NCBI GenBank assembly: GCA_033808805.1
Contig: JAPXMY010000002.1
Location: 124,001-188,000 of the forward strand
Reading direction: 5' to 3'
Length of the DNA: 64,000 nucleotides
Source: UBA1783 sp033808805
GTDB taxonomy: Bacteria > Bacillota_I > Bacilli_A > Erysipelotrichales > Erysipelotrichaceae
The notes below the pieces were generated by a model that saw only the letters and a program-made list of their open reading frames with translations, ran no database searches and was not told the origin of the DNA. Both the position numbers and the translations under genes were made by a program. This document shows, one piece after another, positions 1 to 9,218 of the stretch (within the stretch, counting starts at the first letter, position 1; each line of letters opens with the position of its first letter).

Positions 1-1809
1 GGTGAAATACTATTTGAAGATATTGATTTCGAGATAAAATCTAATGAAAAAGTAGCGGTAATTGGAAGAAATGGTTGTGGAAAAACAACCCTTTTGAAGA
101 TTATTAATAAAGAATTTCATTTAGATAAGGGTCAATTGATTATTGATAACAACATTTCTATCGGCTATCTGTCACAACAGGCTTTCAAAGATGAGCAGTT
201 AACTGTCAGAGAATCTTTTGATGAAGTGTATAGACATATTCTGGATATTGAGCAAAAACTGAAAAAAATCACTAAAAAAATGGAAACAGAATATTCAGAA
301 GAATTATTGGCAGAATTTGCCAGCCTTCAACATCAGTTCGAATGTCACAATGGTTACAATTATGACCAGCAGCAAATGATGCTGTTTACAAAGTTTGGTT
401 TTTCTGTTGAAGATTTAGATAAGAAAATTTCAGAGTTTTCAGGTGGCCAGAAGACAAGAATTGGCTTTGTCAGACTTTTGCTTCTGCAGCCTGATATTCT
501 ACTTTTAGATGAACCGACAAATCATCTTGATATTCAAACAGTTGAATGGCTGGAAGGTTACCTGCAAAAATATCCTCATGCTTTAGTTATTGTCAGCCAT
601 GACAGAATGTTTCTGGATAAGGTGGTCAGTGAAGTATATGAATTTGAATTTGGCAGACTGAACCACTATATGGGAAACTACAGTAAATATGTAGAACTGA
701 AAGAAATTGAGTTTAATCGTCAGCAGATAGCCTATAAAAATCAGCAGTTGGAAATAGCTCGTCTAGAAAAACTGATTGAAAAGTTTAGATATAAAAAGAA
801 TAAAGCAGCATTTGCCCAAAGCAAGATAAAGTATCTTCAAAAGATGACCAGAGTAGAAAGACCAAATGAAGATAAGCGAAAGATGAAGCTTCGCTTTGAA
901 AAGAGCATTAAAGGCGGCAATACGGTTCTAATAGTTGATCAGCTGGAAATAGGTTATGATCAACCACTATGTAAAATTGATTTGCAGGTTTTATCAAATC
1001 ACAAGCTGGCAGTAATAGGACCAAATGGTTTAGGTAAAAGTACTTTTTTAAAAACCATTATGGGTCTGATACCTCCACTGGCGGGTGATTTTATGTATGG
1101 TCATCAGATAGAAGTGGCATATTTTGATCAGTCTTTGGCCCAGGTAAGTTCCAATAAAACTCTTCTGGATGAATTATGGGATCTGTATCCAGAGTATGAT
1201 CATACTCAGATCAGAACAGTTTTAGGAAATTTCATGTTTACTGCTGATGATGTCTTTAAAACCTGTAATGTTTTAAGTGGGGGCGAGAAGGTCAGACTTC
1301 TTTTGTGTAAAATAATGCTTTCCAAGGCTAATCTGCTGATATTGGATGAACCAACCAATCATTTGGATATTGCTGGTAAGGAAGCTTTAGAAAAGGCCTT
1401 GCTGGATTATAATGGAACAGTTATCTTTGTCAGCCATGATAGATATTTTGTCAACAAGCTGGCTAATCGTATTCTATATATTGATGGTGAAAAAACCAGT
1501 TATTATCAGCTGAATTATCAGGAATATCTAAACAAGGTTAATAATATTGAACAGATAGAAAAAGTAGAAGAAAGAAAAGAAGAAAAAATTATTGACTCCA
1601 AAATAGAAAGAGAAAATAAGAAAAGAGCTGAATCACTGGAAAGACAGATAACAAAAGCGGAAGAAGAACTGGACGACTTAAGAGCTTTGCGCTTTGAAGA
1701 AGAGTATTATCATGATTATCAGAAAATGGCTGAATTGGATAGCGAAATAGATGATAAGAAAAATGAAATAATCAATCTGATGGAAGAATGGGAACAATAT
1801 GTCAGTTAA
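1..1809 (+). CDS. ABC-F family ATPase, 5' end outside window
   Basis: The reading frame is open from base 1, so the gene starts upstream of the window. The first Walker A (GRNGCGKTT, about 64-90) lies before the first in-window ATG at 94, so an annotation starting at 94 would cut off the P-loop. Visible in order: first nucleotide-binding domain with SGGQK signature and LLLDEPTNHLD Walker B, a charged helical linker rich in Lys/Arg (about 700-860), second domain with GPNGLGKST, LSGGEK and LLILDEPTNHLD, then a C-terminal Glu/Lys-rich coiled coil. There are no membrane segments. ABC-F proteins act on the ribosome; the coiled-coil tail resembles the Uup/YdiF type. Both catalytic glutamates are present. 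Whether this one is a housekeeping translation factor or gives antibiotic protection cannot be told from the sequence. Confidence 0.93.
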   Translation, partial: GEILFEDIDFEIKSNEKVAVIGRNGCGKTTLLKIINKEFHLDKGQLIIDNNISIGYLSQQAFKDEQLTVRESFDEVYRHILDIEQKLKKITKKMETEYSEELLAEFASLQHQFECHNGYNYDQQQMMLFTKFGFSVEDLDKKISEFSGGQKTRIGFVRLLLLQPDILLLDEPTNHLDIQTVEWLEGYLQKYPHALVIVSHDRMFLDKVVSEVYEFEFGRLNHYMGNYSKYVELKEIEFNRQQIAYKNQQLEIARLEKLIEKFRYKKNKAAFAQSKIKYLQKMTRVERPNEDKRKMKLRFEKSIKGGNTVLIVDQLEIGYDQPLCKIDLQVLSNHKLAVIGPNGLGKSTFLKTIMGLIPPLAGDFMYGHQIEVAYFDQSLAQVSSNKTLLDELWDLYPEYDHTQIRTVLGNFMFTADDVFKTCNVLSGGEKVRLLLCKIMLSKANLLILDEPTNHLDIAGKEALEKALLDYNGTVIFVSHDRYFVNKLANRILYIDGEKTSYYQLNYQEYLNKVNNIEQIEKVEERKEEKIIDSKIERENKKRAESLERQITKAEEELDDLRALRFEEEYYHDYQKMAELDSEIDDKKNEIINLMEEWEQYVS

Positions 1810-2443
1810 ATATATTTTAAAGAGAAGTGAAAGAAAAACAATGTCTATCAAGGTAGAAGGTGGACAGATTTTTGTTTATGCTCCAGTACTTACTCCTAAG
1901 TTTATGATTGATAACTTTGTCAAAAAACATGGAAAATGGATTGAAGGTAAATTAAATGATCCTAGAATCAATGTTTATTTTGATCTGGAAAGTGATAGTG
2001 AGATTTATTTTTTAGGAAAAAAATATAATCTGCTTCTATTGACTGGGCAGAAATTCAAATTCTTAATAAGAGATGATAGTTTAATATTGTATGGGAAGAG
2101 CATAAGAAGCATAAAAACAAATTACAAAAAACATCTAGCTGCTATTTTAACTCAATATGTGAATGAAGTTAAATATGAGCTGGGCATTGATTTTGAATTA
2201 TCTTTTAAATTATATAAAAGTCGCTGGGGCTGCTGCTATAGTAAAAAGAACCTGATTATTTTAAATTATCTTTTAGCCTGCCTGCCTTATGAGCTGATCA
2301 AGTATGTAATTTATCATGAAATTGCTCACTTCAAACAGGGAAATCATCAGAAACAGTTTTATCAGGAACTGGCTAAAATATGTCCGGAATATAAAATACT
2401 GGCTGATAAATTAAGGGATTATACAATATTGAAAAAAATGTGA
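1799..2443 (+). CDS. YgjP-type (DUF45) zinc metallopeptidase
   Basis: This 214-residue protein carries the metal-binding motif HEIAH at residues 173-177, followed by GNH at 181-183 that supplies the likely third ligand, as in the YgjP/SprT-like M48 relatives. No signal peptide or membrane helix is visible, so it is probably cytoplasmic. The ATG at 1799 overlaps the last 11 bases of the ABC-F gene, which suggests translational coupling. The physiological substrate of this family is not known. The gene ends in TGA, one of several uses of UGA as stop here. Confidence 0.85.
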   Translation: MSVKYILKRSERKTMSIKVEGGQIFVYAPVLTPKFMIDNFVKKHGKWIEGKLNDPRINVYFDLESDSEIYFLGKKYNLLLLTGQKFKFLIRDDSLILYGKSIRSIKTNYKKHLAAILTQYVNEVKYELGIDFELSFKLYKSRWGCCYSKKNLIILNYLLACLPYELIKYVIYHEIAHFKQGNHQKQFYQELAKICPEYKILADKLRDYTILKKM

Positions 2444-2551
2444 TTATTTTTGTAAGAACAAAGTTAACTAGTTAATTGAATAATATAATCAAAAATAGTA
2501 AAATAAATATGTTGCATTTGTGACATATTTTTATTAGAAAGCAGGTACTTA

Positions 2552-4291
2552 ATGTTCAGTTTAGTTTTAAAATATACTGGAAAACATAAAATTGCAGCAC
2601 TCATTACCCCTGTTTTAATGGTGCTGGAGGTGCTTTTTGATGTCCTTATTCCTTTTGTCATGTCAAAGATTATTGATGTTGGGGTTAATGGAGCAGCCGG
2701 AGCTGACATTGATTATATCATTAGAATGGGACTGATAATGATAGGATTGAGTATGTGTGCAATGATCTGTGGTGGACTGGCTGGTTATACCAGTGCAGTA
2801 GCTTCCAGTGGTTTTGTTCATAATATCAGAAGCGCCATGTTTGAGAAGATTAATACCTACTCATTTGCCAATATTGAGAAGTTTGAAGTGCCTTCTCTGG
2901 TAACAAGAATGACTTCTGATATGAGATTTATGAGAATGGCCTATATTGCTATTGTCAGACACATGTTCAGGGCACCAATTAATTTGTTTTTCAGTGCTTT
3001 AATGGTATATAAAATTAATAATTCATTGGCAACTATTTTCTGGGTGGCAATTCCTGTTTTAGCTTTAGGTTTGTTTTTGATTGGCTACAATGCTCATCCA
3101 CGTTTTAAGGTTTTAATGTACAGATTTGATGAAATGAATGCCAAATTGGAAGAAAACTTTATAGCTATCAGGGTTGTAAAAACATTTGTCAGAGAGCAGT
3201 TTGAAAAAATTAAATTCAATCAGACTTCTAAAAATGTTCGTGATTTCCAAAGAAAGGCTGAAAACATAGTGCTTTTAAATGATCCATTCTTTAATCTGGT
3301 TATGTATAGCTGTATGATTGCCGTTAGCTGGCTGGGTGGAAATTATATCATTACTAAAATGATGACTGTTGGTGAATTTATGAGTTATCTTTCATATTTG
3401 AAGCAGATATTATTTGCTTTGATGATGATTTCTTCAATAATGATGCAAATTGTTTTTGCGCAGGCATCAGTTGATAGAGCTAATGAAGTTTTAAATGAAG
3501 TTGTGGATATAAATGATGAAGGAAATGATGAAAACCTGCAATTAGAAGATGGTTCAATTAAATTTGAGAATGTCAGCTTTTCCTATAGTGAAGATGCTCA
3601 AAAAATGACTTTAAGTGATATAAATCTGGAAATTGCTTCTGGAGAGACAGTAGGAATTATCGGTTCAACCGGTTCTAGTAAAACAACACTTATTCAGTTA
3701 ATCCCTAGGCTTTATGATGCTTCTGTTGGTGATGTATATGTCGGTGGTCATAATGTTAAAGATTACAAGCTGGATAATCTGAGAAAAGAAATTGCCGTAG
3801 TTTTACAGAAAAATGTTCTATTCAGTGGAACTATTCAGGAAAATTTACTATGGGGTGATGAAAACGCTACTTTTGAAGAAATCGTTGAAGCAGCCAAAGT
3901 TGCTCAGGCCCATGATTTTATTACTTCTTTTCCAGATGGCTATCAAACTGATCTGGGACAGGGTGGAGTAAATGTTTCTGGTGGACAAAAACAGCGATTA
4001 ACAATTGCCAGAGCTCTGCTTAAAAAACCAAGGATTATTATTTTAGATGATTCAACAAGCGCCGTTGATACTGATACAGATAAAAAAATTCGTCAAGGAT
4101 TAAAGGAAAGATTATCTGATATGACGACTATCATTATTGCTCAGCGCATAAGTTCCGTAATGGATGCTGATAAAATTATTGTAATGGAAGATGGCTGTAT
4201 AACTGATATAGGTAAACATGATGAATTGTTGAAAACAAATGAAATATATGCTGACCTGTATTATACCCAGCTGAAGGGAGTGAGTGATTAA
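2552..4291 (+). CDS. ABC exporter half-transporter with degenerate ATPase site
   Basis: A 579-residue type IV (B-family) ABC exporter: about six membrane segments in the first 320 residues, then one nucleotide-binding domain. The domain is degenerate: Walker A is GSTGSSKT (Ser for the third Gly), the catalytic Glu after Walker B is Asp (LDDSTS) and the switch histidine is Gln (IIAQRIS). Its own signature VSGGQKQR is intact. This is the pattern of the non-catalytic-site subunit in heterodimeric exporters such as TM287/288, LmrCD and BmrCD. The partner follows directly. The substrate is unknown, probably a drug, peptide or lipid. Confidence 0.9.
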   Translation: MFSLVLKYTGKHKIAALITPVLMVLEVLFDVLIPFVMSKIIDVGVNGAAGADIDYIIRMGLIMIGLSMCAMICGGLAGYTSAVASSGFVHNIRSAMFEKINTYSFANIEKFEVPSLVTRMTSDMRFMRMAYIAIVRHMFRAPINLFFSALMVYKINNSLATIFWVAIPVLALGLFLIGYNAHPRFKVLMYRFDEMNAKLEENFIAIRVVKTFVREQFEKIKFNQTSKNVRDFQRKAENIVLLNDPFFNLVMYSCMIAVSWLGGNYIITKMMTVGEFMSYLSYLKQILFALMMISSIMMQIVFAQASVDRANEVLNEVVDINDEGNDENLQLEDGSIKFENVSFSYSEDAQKMTLSDINLEIASGETVGIIGSTGSSKTTLIQLIPRLYDASVGDVYVGGHNVKDYKLDNLRKEIAVVLQKNVLFSGTIQENLLWGDENATFEEIVEAAKVAQAHDFITSFPDGYQTDLGQGGVNVSGGQKQRLTIARALLKKPRIIILDDSTSAVDTDTDKKIRQGLKERLSDMTTIIIAQRISSVMDADKIIVMEDGCITDIGKHDELLKTNEIYADLYYTQLKGVSD

Positions 4292-4292
4292 T

Positions 4293-6176
4293 ATGAGTGA
4301 AAAACGTCGTTATCGTCAAATAAGAACTCCTAGAGCTGAGAACATTCCAGCTACAGTTGCCAGAATTTTCAAATATTTATCCCATTATAAATTGGCGATG
4401 GTAATAGTTTTTGTCTGTATCATTGTTGGTTCTTTAACAAATGTAGCTTCTTCGTATTTCTTCGCTCCAATTATTGATGATTATGTTGTGCCTTTTATTG
4501 GCCAGCAAGATTATGATTTGACAAATTTTATCAACATGCTGGCTTTTATGGCCCTGATTTATATTACCGGTATTTTAGCATCATATATCTGGAGAAAGAT
4601 GATGTCAATTATTTCCACTGGACTTCTGCATGATGTCAGAACTGAACTTTTTGCCAAGATGCAGAATATGCCGGTTAACTTCTTTGATACTCATACTCAT
4701 GGCGAATTAATGAATTTCTATACTAATGATGTTGACACGATGAGGCCGCTGATATCTGATACTTTACCGGCTTTCATTTCAACTTCAATAAGTGTTGTCG
4801 GTGTGCTATTTATGATGTTTAAACTGAATGTCAAACTTACTTTAGTTTCTTTAATAGCCATCGCCATAATGGCTCTAGTAATTTATGTTCTGGGAAAAAC
4901 AAACCGCAAGTATTTTATTGAAATACAGAAAAGTGGCAGTGATATCAATGGCTATGTTGAGGAAATGTTCCAGGGTCAAAAAGTTATTAAGGTCTTCCAG
5001 CATGAAAAGGCGGCAATAAAACAGTTCAAGGTCTACAATGAAAAAATGTATAATGCCTCGGTTATAGCCAATGCTTCTGCTGGAATGCTGATGCCGATAA
5101 ACGCTAACATTGCATATTGTTTATATGCGGTGATTGCCGTATTGGGAGCCAAGATGACAATTGATGGAGTCTTTACCCTGGGAGCACTATCAAGTTTCCT
5201 GTTATATACCAGACAAATTGCTGGACCGGTTAATCACTTATCGAATCATTTTAATGGTATGATGATGGCGATTTCCGGCGCAGAAAGGGTATTTAAAATA
5301 ATAGATTCGCAAGATGAAATCGATGAAGGGAAAATAACTCTGGTCAATGCTGTTAGAGACGAAGAAGGAAATTTGACAGAAACTGCTGAAAGAACTGAAA
5401 TATTTGCCTGGAAAAACCCTTCGGATAATTCACTTATAGAATTAAAAGGAGATATCAGATTTGATAATGTTACCTTCAGTTATGAAGATAGAAAAACAGT
5501 TTTAAATAATATAAGTTTATATGCCTATCCAGGTCAGAAAATTGCCTTTGTTGGTTCGACTGGAGCAGGTAAAACAACAATAACCAATCTGATCAATCGT
5601 TTTTATGATATAAATCAGGGAAAAATAACTTATGATGGAATCGATATAAAGGACATTAAGAAGGATTCACTGCGTGGCTCTTTAGGCGTTGTATTGCAGG
5701 AAACAAATCTGTTCTCAGGAACAGTTATGGATAATATCAGATATGGCAATCTACAGGCCACAGACCAGCAATGTATTGAAGCGGCTAAACTGGCTAATGC
5801 TGATAGTTTCATAAGTCGATTGCCGCAAGGCTATCAGACAATGTTAACAGCTAATGGTGCCAATTTATCTCAGGGGCAAAGACAGCTATTAAATATTTCC
5901 AGAGCGGCTGTTGCTAATCCACCAGTACTTATTCTAGATGAGGCCACCAGTTCAATAGATACTCATACAGAAAGACTGATAGCTGAAGGTCTGGACAGGC
6001 TGATGGCTGGAAGAACAGTGTTTGTGATTGCTCATCGCTTATCAACGGTTAGAAATGCTGATGCAATTATTGTTTTAGAAAAAGGTCAGATTATTGAAAG
6101 AGGAAGTCATGATTTTTTGATAGAATTAAAAGGAAGATATTATCAGTTATATACTGGAAAAGTTCAACTGGATTAA
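4293..6176 (+). CDS. ABC exporter half-transporter, catalytic partner
   Basis: Second half of the heterodimeric exporter: an N-terminal cytoplasmic extension of about 25 residues, six membrane segments, then an ATPase domain with GSTGAGKTT, LILDEATSS (normal catalytic Glu) and VIAHRLS (normal switch His). Its signature is the altered LSQGQ. Complementary defects in the two proteins leave one canonical and one degenerate ATP site, as in TM288 and its relatives. About 30 residues before the ATPase domain form an extra charged insertion. The start is placed at ATG 4293, just after the upstream stop. The in-frame GTG at 4284 is only 3 bases from the GGGAG ribosome site and less likely. Confidence 0.9.
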   Translation: MSEKRRYRQIRTPRAENIPATVARIFKYLSHYKLAMVIVFVCIIVGSLTNVASSYFFAPIIDDYVVPFIGQQDYDLTNFINMLAFMALIYITGILASYIWRKMMSIISTGLLHDVRTELFAKMQNMPVNFFDTHTHGELMNFYTNDVDTMRPLISDTLPAFISTSISVVGVLFMMFKLNVKLTLVSLIAIAIMALVIYVLGKTNRKYFIEIQKSGSDINGYVEEMFQGQKVIKVFQHEKAAIKQFKVYNEKMYNASVIANASAGMLMPINANIAYCLYAVIAVLGAKMTIDGVFTLGALSSFLLYTRQIAGPVNHLSNHFNGMMMAISGAERVFKIIDSQDEIDEGKITLVNAVRDEEGNLTETAERTEIFAWKNPSDNSLIELKGDIRFDNVTFSYEDRKTVLNNISLYAYPGQKIAFVGSTGAGKTTITNLINRFYDINQGKITYDGIDIKDIKKDSLRGSLGVVLQETNLFSGTVMDNIRYGNLQATDQQCIEAAKLANADSFISRLPQGYQTMLTANGANLSQGQRQLLNISRAAVANPPVLILDEATSSIDTHTERLIAEGLDRLMAGRTVFVIAHRLSTVRNADAIIVLEKGQIIERGSHDFLIELKGRYYQLYTGKVQLD

Positions 6177-6207
6177 AAGTAAGGTGGTATAATCTTACTT
6201 TTTTTCA
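6176..6207 (+). terminator. Rho-independent terminator after ABC exporter pair
   Basis: The inverted repeat AAAGTAAG / CTTACTTT (6176-6183 with 6194-6201) runs into a T tract directly after the stop of the second transporter gene. Confidence 0.8.
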
Positions 6208-6296
6208 TATAAATTCATTTATATAATTTAATATATACAGATTGTCTTTTGTGTTATTATTAATCTGTAAAGAGTACTACAGGAAGAAAATAAAAA

Positions 6297-6479
6297 TTGA
6301 TTCAGAACAAAGATTTTTTTCTATTATTTGAGTTTTTGATAGTGCTGAATAATACAGTAATTCTAATTATAAAAACTGGTAATATTGTTGCCACCATTTA
6401 TGGTGTAGATATTTATGAAGTAAAAACAGATAGATATTCAGATATTACTTTGAAGCAGGTGATATTGGATATAAATTAA
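6297..6479 (+). CDS. Possible small ORF of 60 residues, doubtful
   Basis: This is the only open frame in the 338-base stretch 6177-6514, which otherwise holds the exporter terminator. It would start at TTG 6297 with an AGGAAG ribosome site nine bases upstream. It begins with a hydrophobic stretch and has no recognisable domain. It may be a short membrane peptide, a remnant of a longer gene or chance. I do not recognise it. Confidence 0.22.
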   Translation: MIQNKDFFLLFEFLIVLNNTVILIIKTGNIVATIYGVDIYEVKTDRYSDITLKQVILDIN

Positions 6480-6514
6480 GCTGTTTAAACAGAATTTAAG
6501 TAATAATAAAATGA

Positions 6515-7354
6515 ATGAATGAAATAGGAAAACAGGTAAAGGTTATGAATGAAAAGAGTAAATCAGTTTCAAAGGTCTATAAAATTAAAAGCCTGATAAT
6601 TGTGAGTGCGTTTTTGGCCATTGCTGCAGGTATTTATTTGTCTTGGTATAAAGTAGAAGTGTTTGCTCCAGTAAATCCAGAATATGGCAACAAGTATGAC
6701 TTTAAGCTGAGCTATAGTGAGTCAAAGAAGTATATTGAACTGTTTAATAATGAGAAGTTTTATGATACTTCTTTTCCTGTTACTGGAGAAATAAATATCG
6801 GTGATGGTGTAAATTTCCGTATTGACATGCGAGTTGGGTTTAAAAAGAAAACTATTTATTTTCACCATATAGTCAATGTAATTTATTATTATGCTGAAGA
6901 TGGCTTAACAAAACAATATTACTATTTTGATTGGTTTTCGGATTTCTTTAAATATCATCTTGAAGTAGATAGAAAGCATAATGGCTATATTCAGCAAGAG
7001 GGTAAAGAAGAGTGGTGGAAATTAACTGATCAAGACCCTTACAGTCTATACTGGTATAACAGTTGGTGTGGATGGTTTGATAAATGGGCAGAAATATATG
7101 CCAATGGTTTTATGCCATTAAATCAAGTGGTAGAGAGTTTAGAAATCAGTTACGGCCAGCAAGGTTATTTATCACCATTTGAAGGCTATGAATATGGTGA
7201 TGAAATGCTGTGGGATATCTACCTGAATATTAATCCGGAAACAGATGTATTTACCTACAATGGCTTAGAAATAATGTATGTTAATGGTAATTGCGCTCTA
7301 AACAGCAACTTCATAGTAAGACCGATTGATTACATCAGAAAGCCGATTAAATAA
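6515..7354 (+). CDS. Hypothetical membrane-anchored protein
   Basis: A 279-residue protein with one hydrophobic segment near residues 26-45, preceded by Lys/Arg. It is predicted to be a signal anchor with an extracellular domain rich in Tyr, Trp and Phe. I do not recognise the family. The start is uncertain: ATG 6515 gives the longest frame. ATG 6545 (sequence MNEKSKS) also keeps the whole anchor, and AAAGG stands immediately before it. It is followed by a strong terminator and is probably transcribed alone. Confidence 0.6.
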   Translation: MNEIGKQVKVMNEKSKSVSKVYKIKSLIIVSAFLAIAAGIYLSWYKVEVFAPVNPEYGNKYDFKLSYSESKKYIELFNNEKFYDTSFPVTGEINIGDGVNFRIDMRVGFKKKTIYFHHIVNVIYYYAEDGLTKQYYYFDWFSDFFKYHLEVDRKHNGYIQQEGKEEWWKLTDQDPYSLYWYNSWCGWFDKWAEIYANGFMPLNQVVESLEISYGQQGYLSPFEGYEYGDEMLWDIYLNINPETDVFTYNGLEIMYVNGNCALNSNFIVRPIDYIRKPIK

Positions 7355-7375
7355 TTATAGATGATTTGATTGTTT

Positions 7376-7412
7376 CACATAAAAAGGTGATTTTCATCAC
7401 CTTTTTATGTGG
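7376..7412. terminator. Bidirectional terminator between convergent genes
   Basis: A perfect 14-bp inverted repeat (7377-7390 with 7397-7410, core AAAAAGGTGA / TCACCTTTTT) has A and T tracts built into its arms. It can stop the + gene ending at 7354 and the - gene ending at 7485. Confidence 0.88.
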
Positions 7413-7484
7413 TTTTTAGATTTTGTCTTCTAAAATCAAAAGACTTTCCTTAAACTTGATAAATTTCTAATTTTCAATATTCTA

Positions 7485-8570
7485 TTAATCGTTATCTACA
7501 TAGTTTTTACTTTTAGATGCTGCAATTTTCTTGAATTCTTTTAATAGTGGATGTTGTTCCCATCTATGCAGATCTTCAGTAATCTGATGTGAAATTATCT
7601 GGAAGAAAGGTAAGTAGTACAGAGGAGTAAATAAAGGAGACAGATTAGTATCTGTATAAATACTGTTTTCATCAGCATTGCTTCTTATAAAGTAAGTGTT
7701 ATCACTTACAGCTCTGGTTGCCCTGTAGATTTGTTTTAGTCTGTCGCTGTCTTTATCATTGCTATCTATTATGAAGACAGTATATCCAGGATTTAATTGC
7801 AGGTTTGGTCCATGTATATATTCTTCAGCATCAAATGGGAAAGCAGGAATTTTAACGGTTTCTCCAACTTTAAGTGCGGCTTCAAAGGCAATACCCATAC
7901 CAGCTCCACTTGAGCAGAAATAAGCTTTTTGCATTGAAGAAAGAGATTTGTAATGCTTTTTAATAAAAGCATGAGATTTTTCCTGAATTTCCTGATGAAG
8001 TTTTGCCGATTCGACAATTGAAGAGATAGCTTCATCATATTTTTCTTTTGAAATTTTATTTAATTGCAATGAAGCATTTAAAGCGAAAGTCATCAGAAAC
8101 TGTACCAGTGTAACAACTCCAACAGTTACATAACCTACAGTTTCAATACCGACTTTGTAGTCAATTAATAAATCAGTATAATTTTTAAAATCACTGTCAA
8201 CATCACCTGTAATTCCAATAGCTTTAACACCGAGCTGTTTTGCTCTTTTTAAAGCTTCAATGGCATTTGTACTATAACCACTTTGAGAAATCACAAATAT
8301 GAAGTCACTCTTATTATGTTTATAATAATTCGTGAAATTAGAAGGCGAAATTACATTGACTCTTACACCTAAAACATCTTCCATAAACGGCTGAGCACAA
8401 ATTGAGGCATTAAAACTAGAACCACTTGCAACGACATATACTTCATTATATTTGTTTGTAATATATTCGTCTGTTAAAGTTTTGGTAAGTTCTTTTGGAT
8501 TTTTGGCATTTTCCAATACCTTATTCGGTGTCATTTCAATATAATCCAGCATAGTTTTTTTCTTTTCCAT
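7485..8570 (-). CDS. SIS-domain sugar-phosphate isomerase/deglycase-like protein
   Basis: A 361-residue protein with two SIS (sugar isomerase) domains and no glutamine amidotransferase domain. The first has ASGSSFNA and SQSGYST phosphosugar-binding motifs, the second SSGAGMGIAFEAALK. FDAEEYIHGP carries the Glu/His pair typical of the GlmS/FrlB/GfrEF branch. Such proteins deglycate or deaminate phosphorylated Amadori or amino sugars imported by a PTS, for example fructoselysine-6-P or glucoselysine-6-P. The gene is divergent from the IIB-IIC-IID genes starting at 8726, which supports that role. The exact substrate is not readable. The ribosome site (AAGTGAG) is weak. Confidence 0.82.
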   Translation of the reverse strand: MEKKKTMLDYIEMTPNKVLENAKNPKELTKTLTDEYITNKYNEVYVVASGSSFNASICAQPFMEDVLGVRVNVISPSNFTNYYKHNKSDFIFVISQSGYSTNAIEALKRAKQLGVKAIGITGDVDSDFKNYTDLLIDYKVGIETVGYVTVGVVTLVQFLMTFALNASLQLNKISKEKYDEAISSIVESAKLHQEIQEKSHAFIKKHYKSLSSMQKAYFCSSGAGMGIAFEAALKVGETVKIPAFPFDAEEYIHGPNLQLNPGYTVFIIDSNDKDSDRLKQIYRATRAVSDNTYFIRSNADENSIYTDTNLSPLFTPLYYLPFFQIISHQITEDLHRWEQHPLLKEFKKIAASKSKNYVDND

Positions 8571-8603
8571 TATAAAATCATCTCACTTTCTCTATAAATA
8601 TAG

Positions 8604-8633
8604 ATTATCACAAAATTTCACAAATTATCACAA
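8604..8633 (-). promoter_or_regulatory. Predicted promoter of the SIS gene
   Basis: On the minus strand, TTGTGA (8633-8628) and GATAAT (8609-8604) are 18 bases apart. This promoter is built from the TCACAAA repeats described separately, so a protein bound to them would block it. Confidence 0.45.
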
Positions 8634-8644
8634 AAAAGTACAAA
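8608..8644. repeat. Four phased heptamers (TCACAAA), 10-bp period
   Basis: TCACAAA occurs at 8608, 8618 and 8628, and the degenerate copy GTACAAA at 8638: an exact 10-bp spacing, one helical turn. The array lies between the divergent SIS gene and PTS genes and overlaps the predicted SIS promoter. It is probably an operator for a protein binding one face of the helix. No regulator gene is visible beside it. Confidence 0.6.
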
Positions 8645-8649
8645 ATCAG

Positions 8650-8683
8650 TTTTCTTTTTTAAAAAGTAGTATATAATGTACAT
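8650..8683 (+). promoter_or_regulatory. Predicted promoter of PTS module 1
   Basis: A consensus -10 TATAAT at 8672-8677 has only a weak -35 (TTTTCT, 8650-8655), which suggests activator dependence. The small palindrome ATGTACAT (8676-8683) overlaps the -10. Confidence 0.5.
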
Positions 8684-8725
8684 AAGAAAGTTTTAGTTAT
8701 AATATTTAAAACAAAGGGGGATTTT

Positions 8726-9202
8726 ATGAGAAAACCAAATATTTTGATGACAAGAATTGATAATAGACTCGTTCATGGTCAAGTAGGTGTAGCTTGGGTA
8801 AATTCATTAGGTGCAAATTTAATTGTTGTTGCTGATGATGCTACAGCAAATGATCCAGTGCAGCAGTCTGTTATGTCTATTACTGCTGACATAGCTAGAG
8901 TTGGAATACGCTTCTATAGTATTGAAAAAACTATTGAAATTTTATGGAAAGCCAGTCCAAAGCAATTAATCTACCTTGTGGCAAGAGACCCTCAAAGTGC
9001 TAGACGACTTGTTGAAGGTGGACTTCCACTTGAAAAAATCAATGTTGCAAACATGCACTTTGAAGAAGGAAAGAAAGTTCATCCAGGATCACCGCATGTA
9101 TATGTTGATGATAAGGACCTAGAGGACTTTGAAGCTATGAAGGCAAAAGGGGTATCTTTATTCATTCAGATTTTGCCGGGTGATAAAATCTACAATATAT
9201 AA
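8726..9202 (+). CDS. PTS mannose/sorbose-family EIIB subunit
   Basis: A 158-residue EIIB of the mannose-fructose-sorbose class. The phosphorylated histidine is His17 in the motif RIDNRLVHGQV, which accepts phosphate from EIIA and passes it to the incoming sugar. The length is normal for a free-standing IIB. A strong AAAGGGGG ribosome site precedes the ATG. It is the first gene of a IIB-IIC-IID operon, divergent from a SIS-domain gene. No IIA domain is fused or adjacent, so phosphate must come from a IIA encoded elsewhere, perhaps the one at 23334. Confidence 0.92.
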   Translation: MRKPNILMTRIDNRLVHGQVGVAWVNSLGANLIVVADDATANDPVQQSVMSITADIARVGIRFYSIEKTIEILWKASPKQLIYLVARDPQSARRLVEGGLPLEKINVANMHFEEGKKVHPGSPHVYVDDKDLEDFEAMKAKGVSLFIQILPGDKIYNI

Positions 9203-9218
9203 AAAGGAGGTGTAAATT

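Noticed and set aside
8608..8644. CRISPR-like or tandem repeat array
   Set aside because: Units of 7-10 bp without spacers in a promoter region fit an operator, not a CRISPR array.
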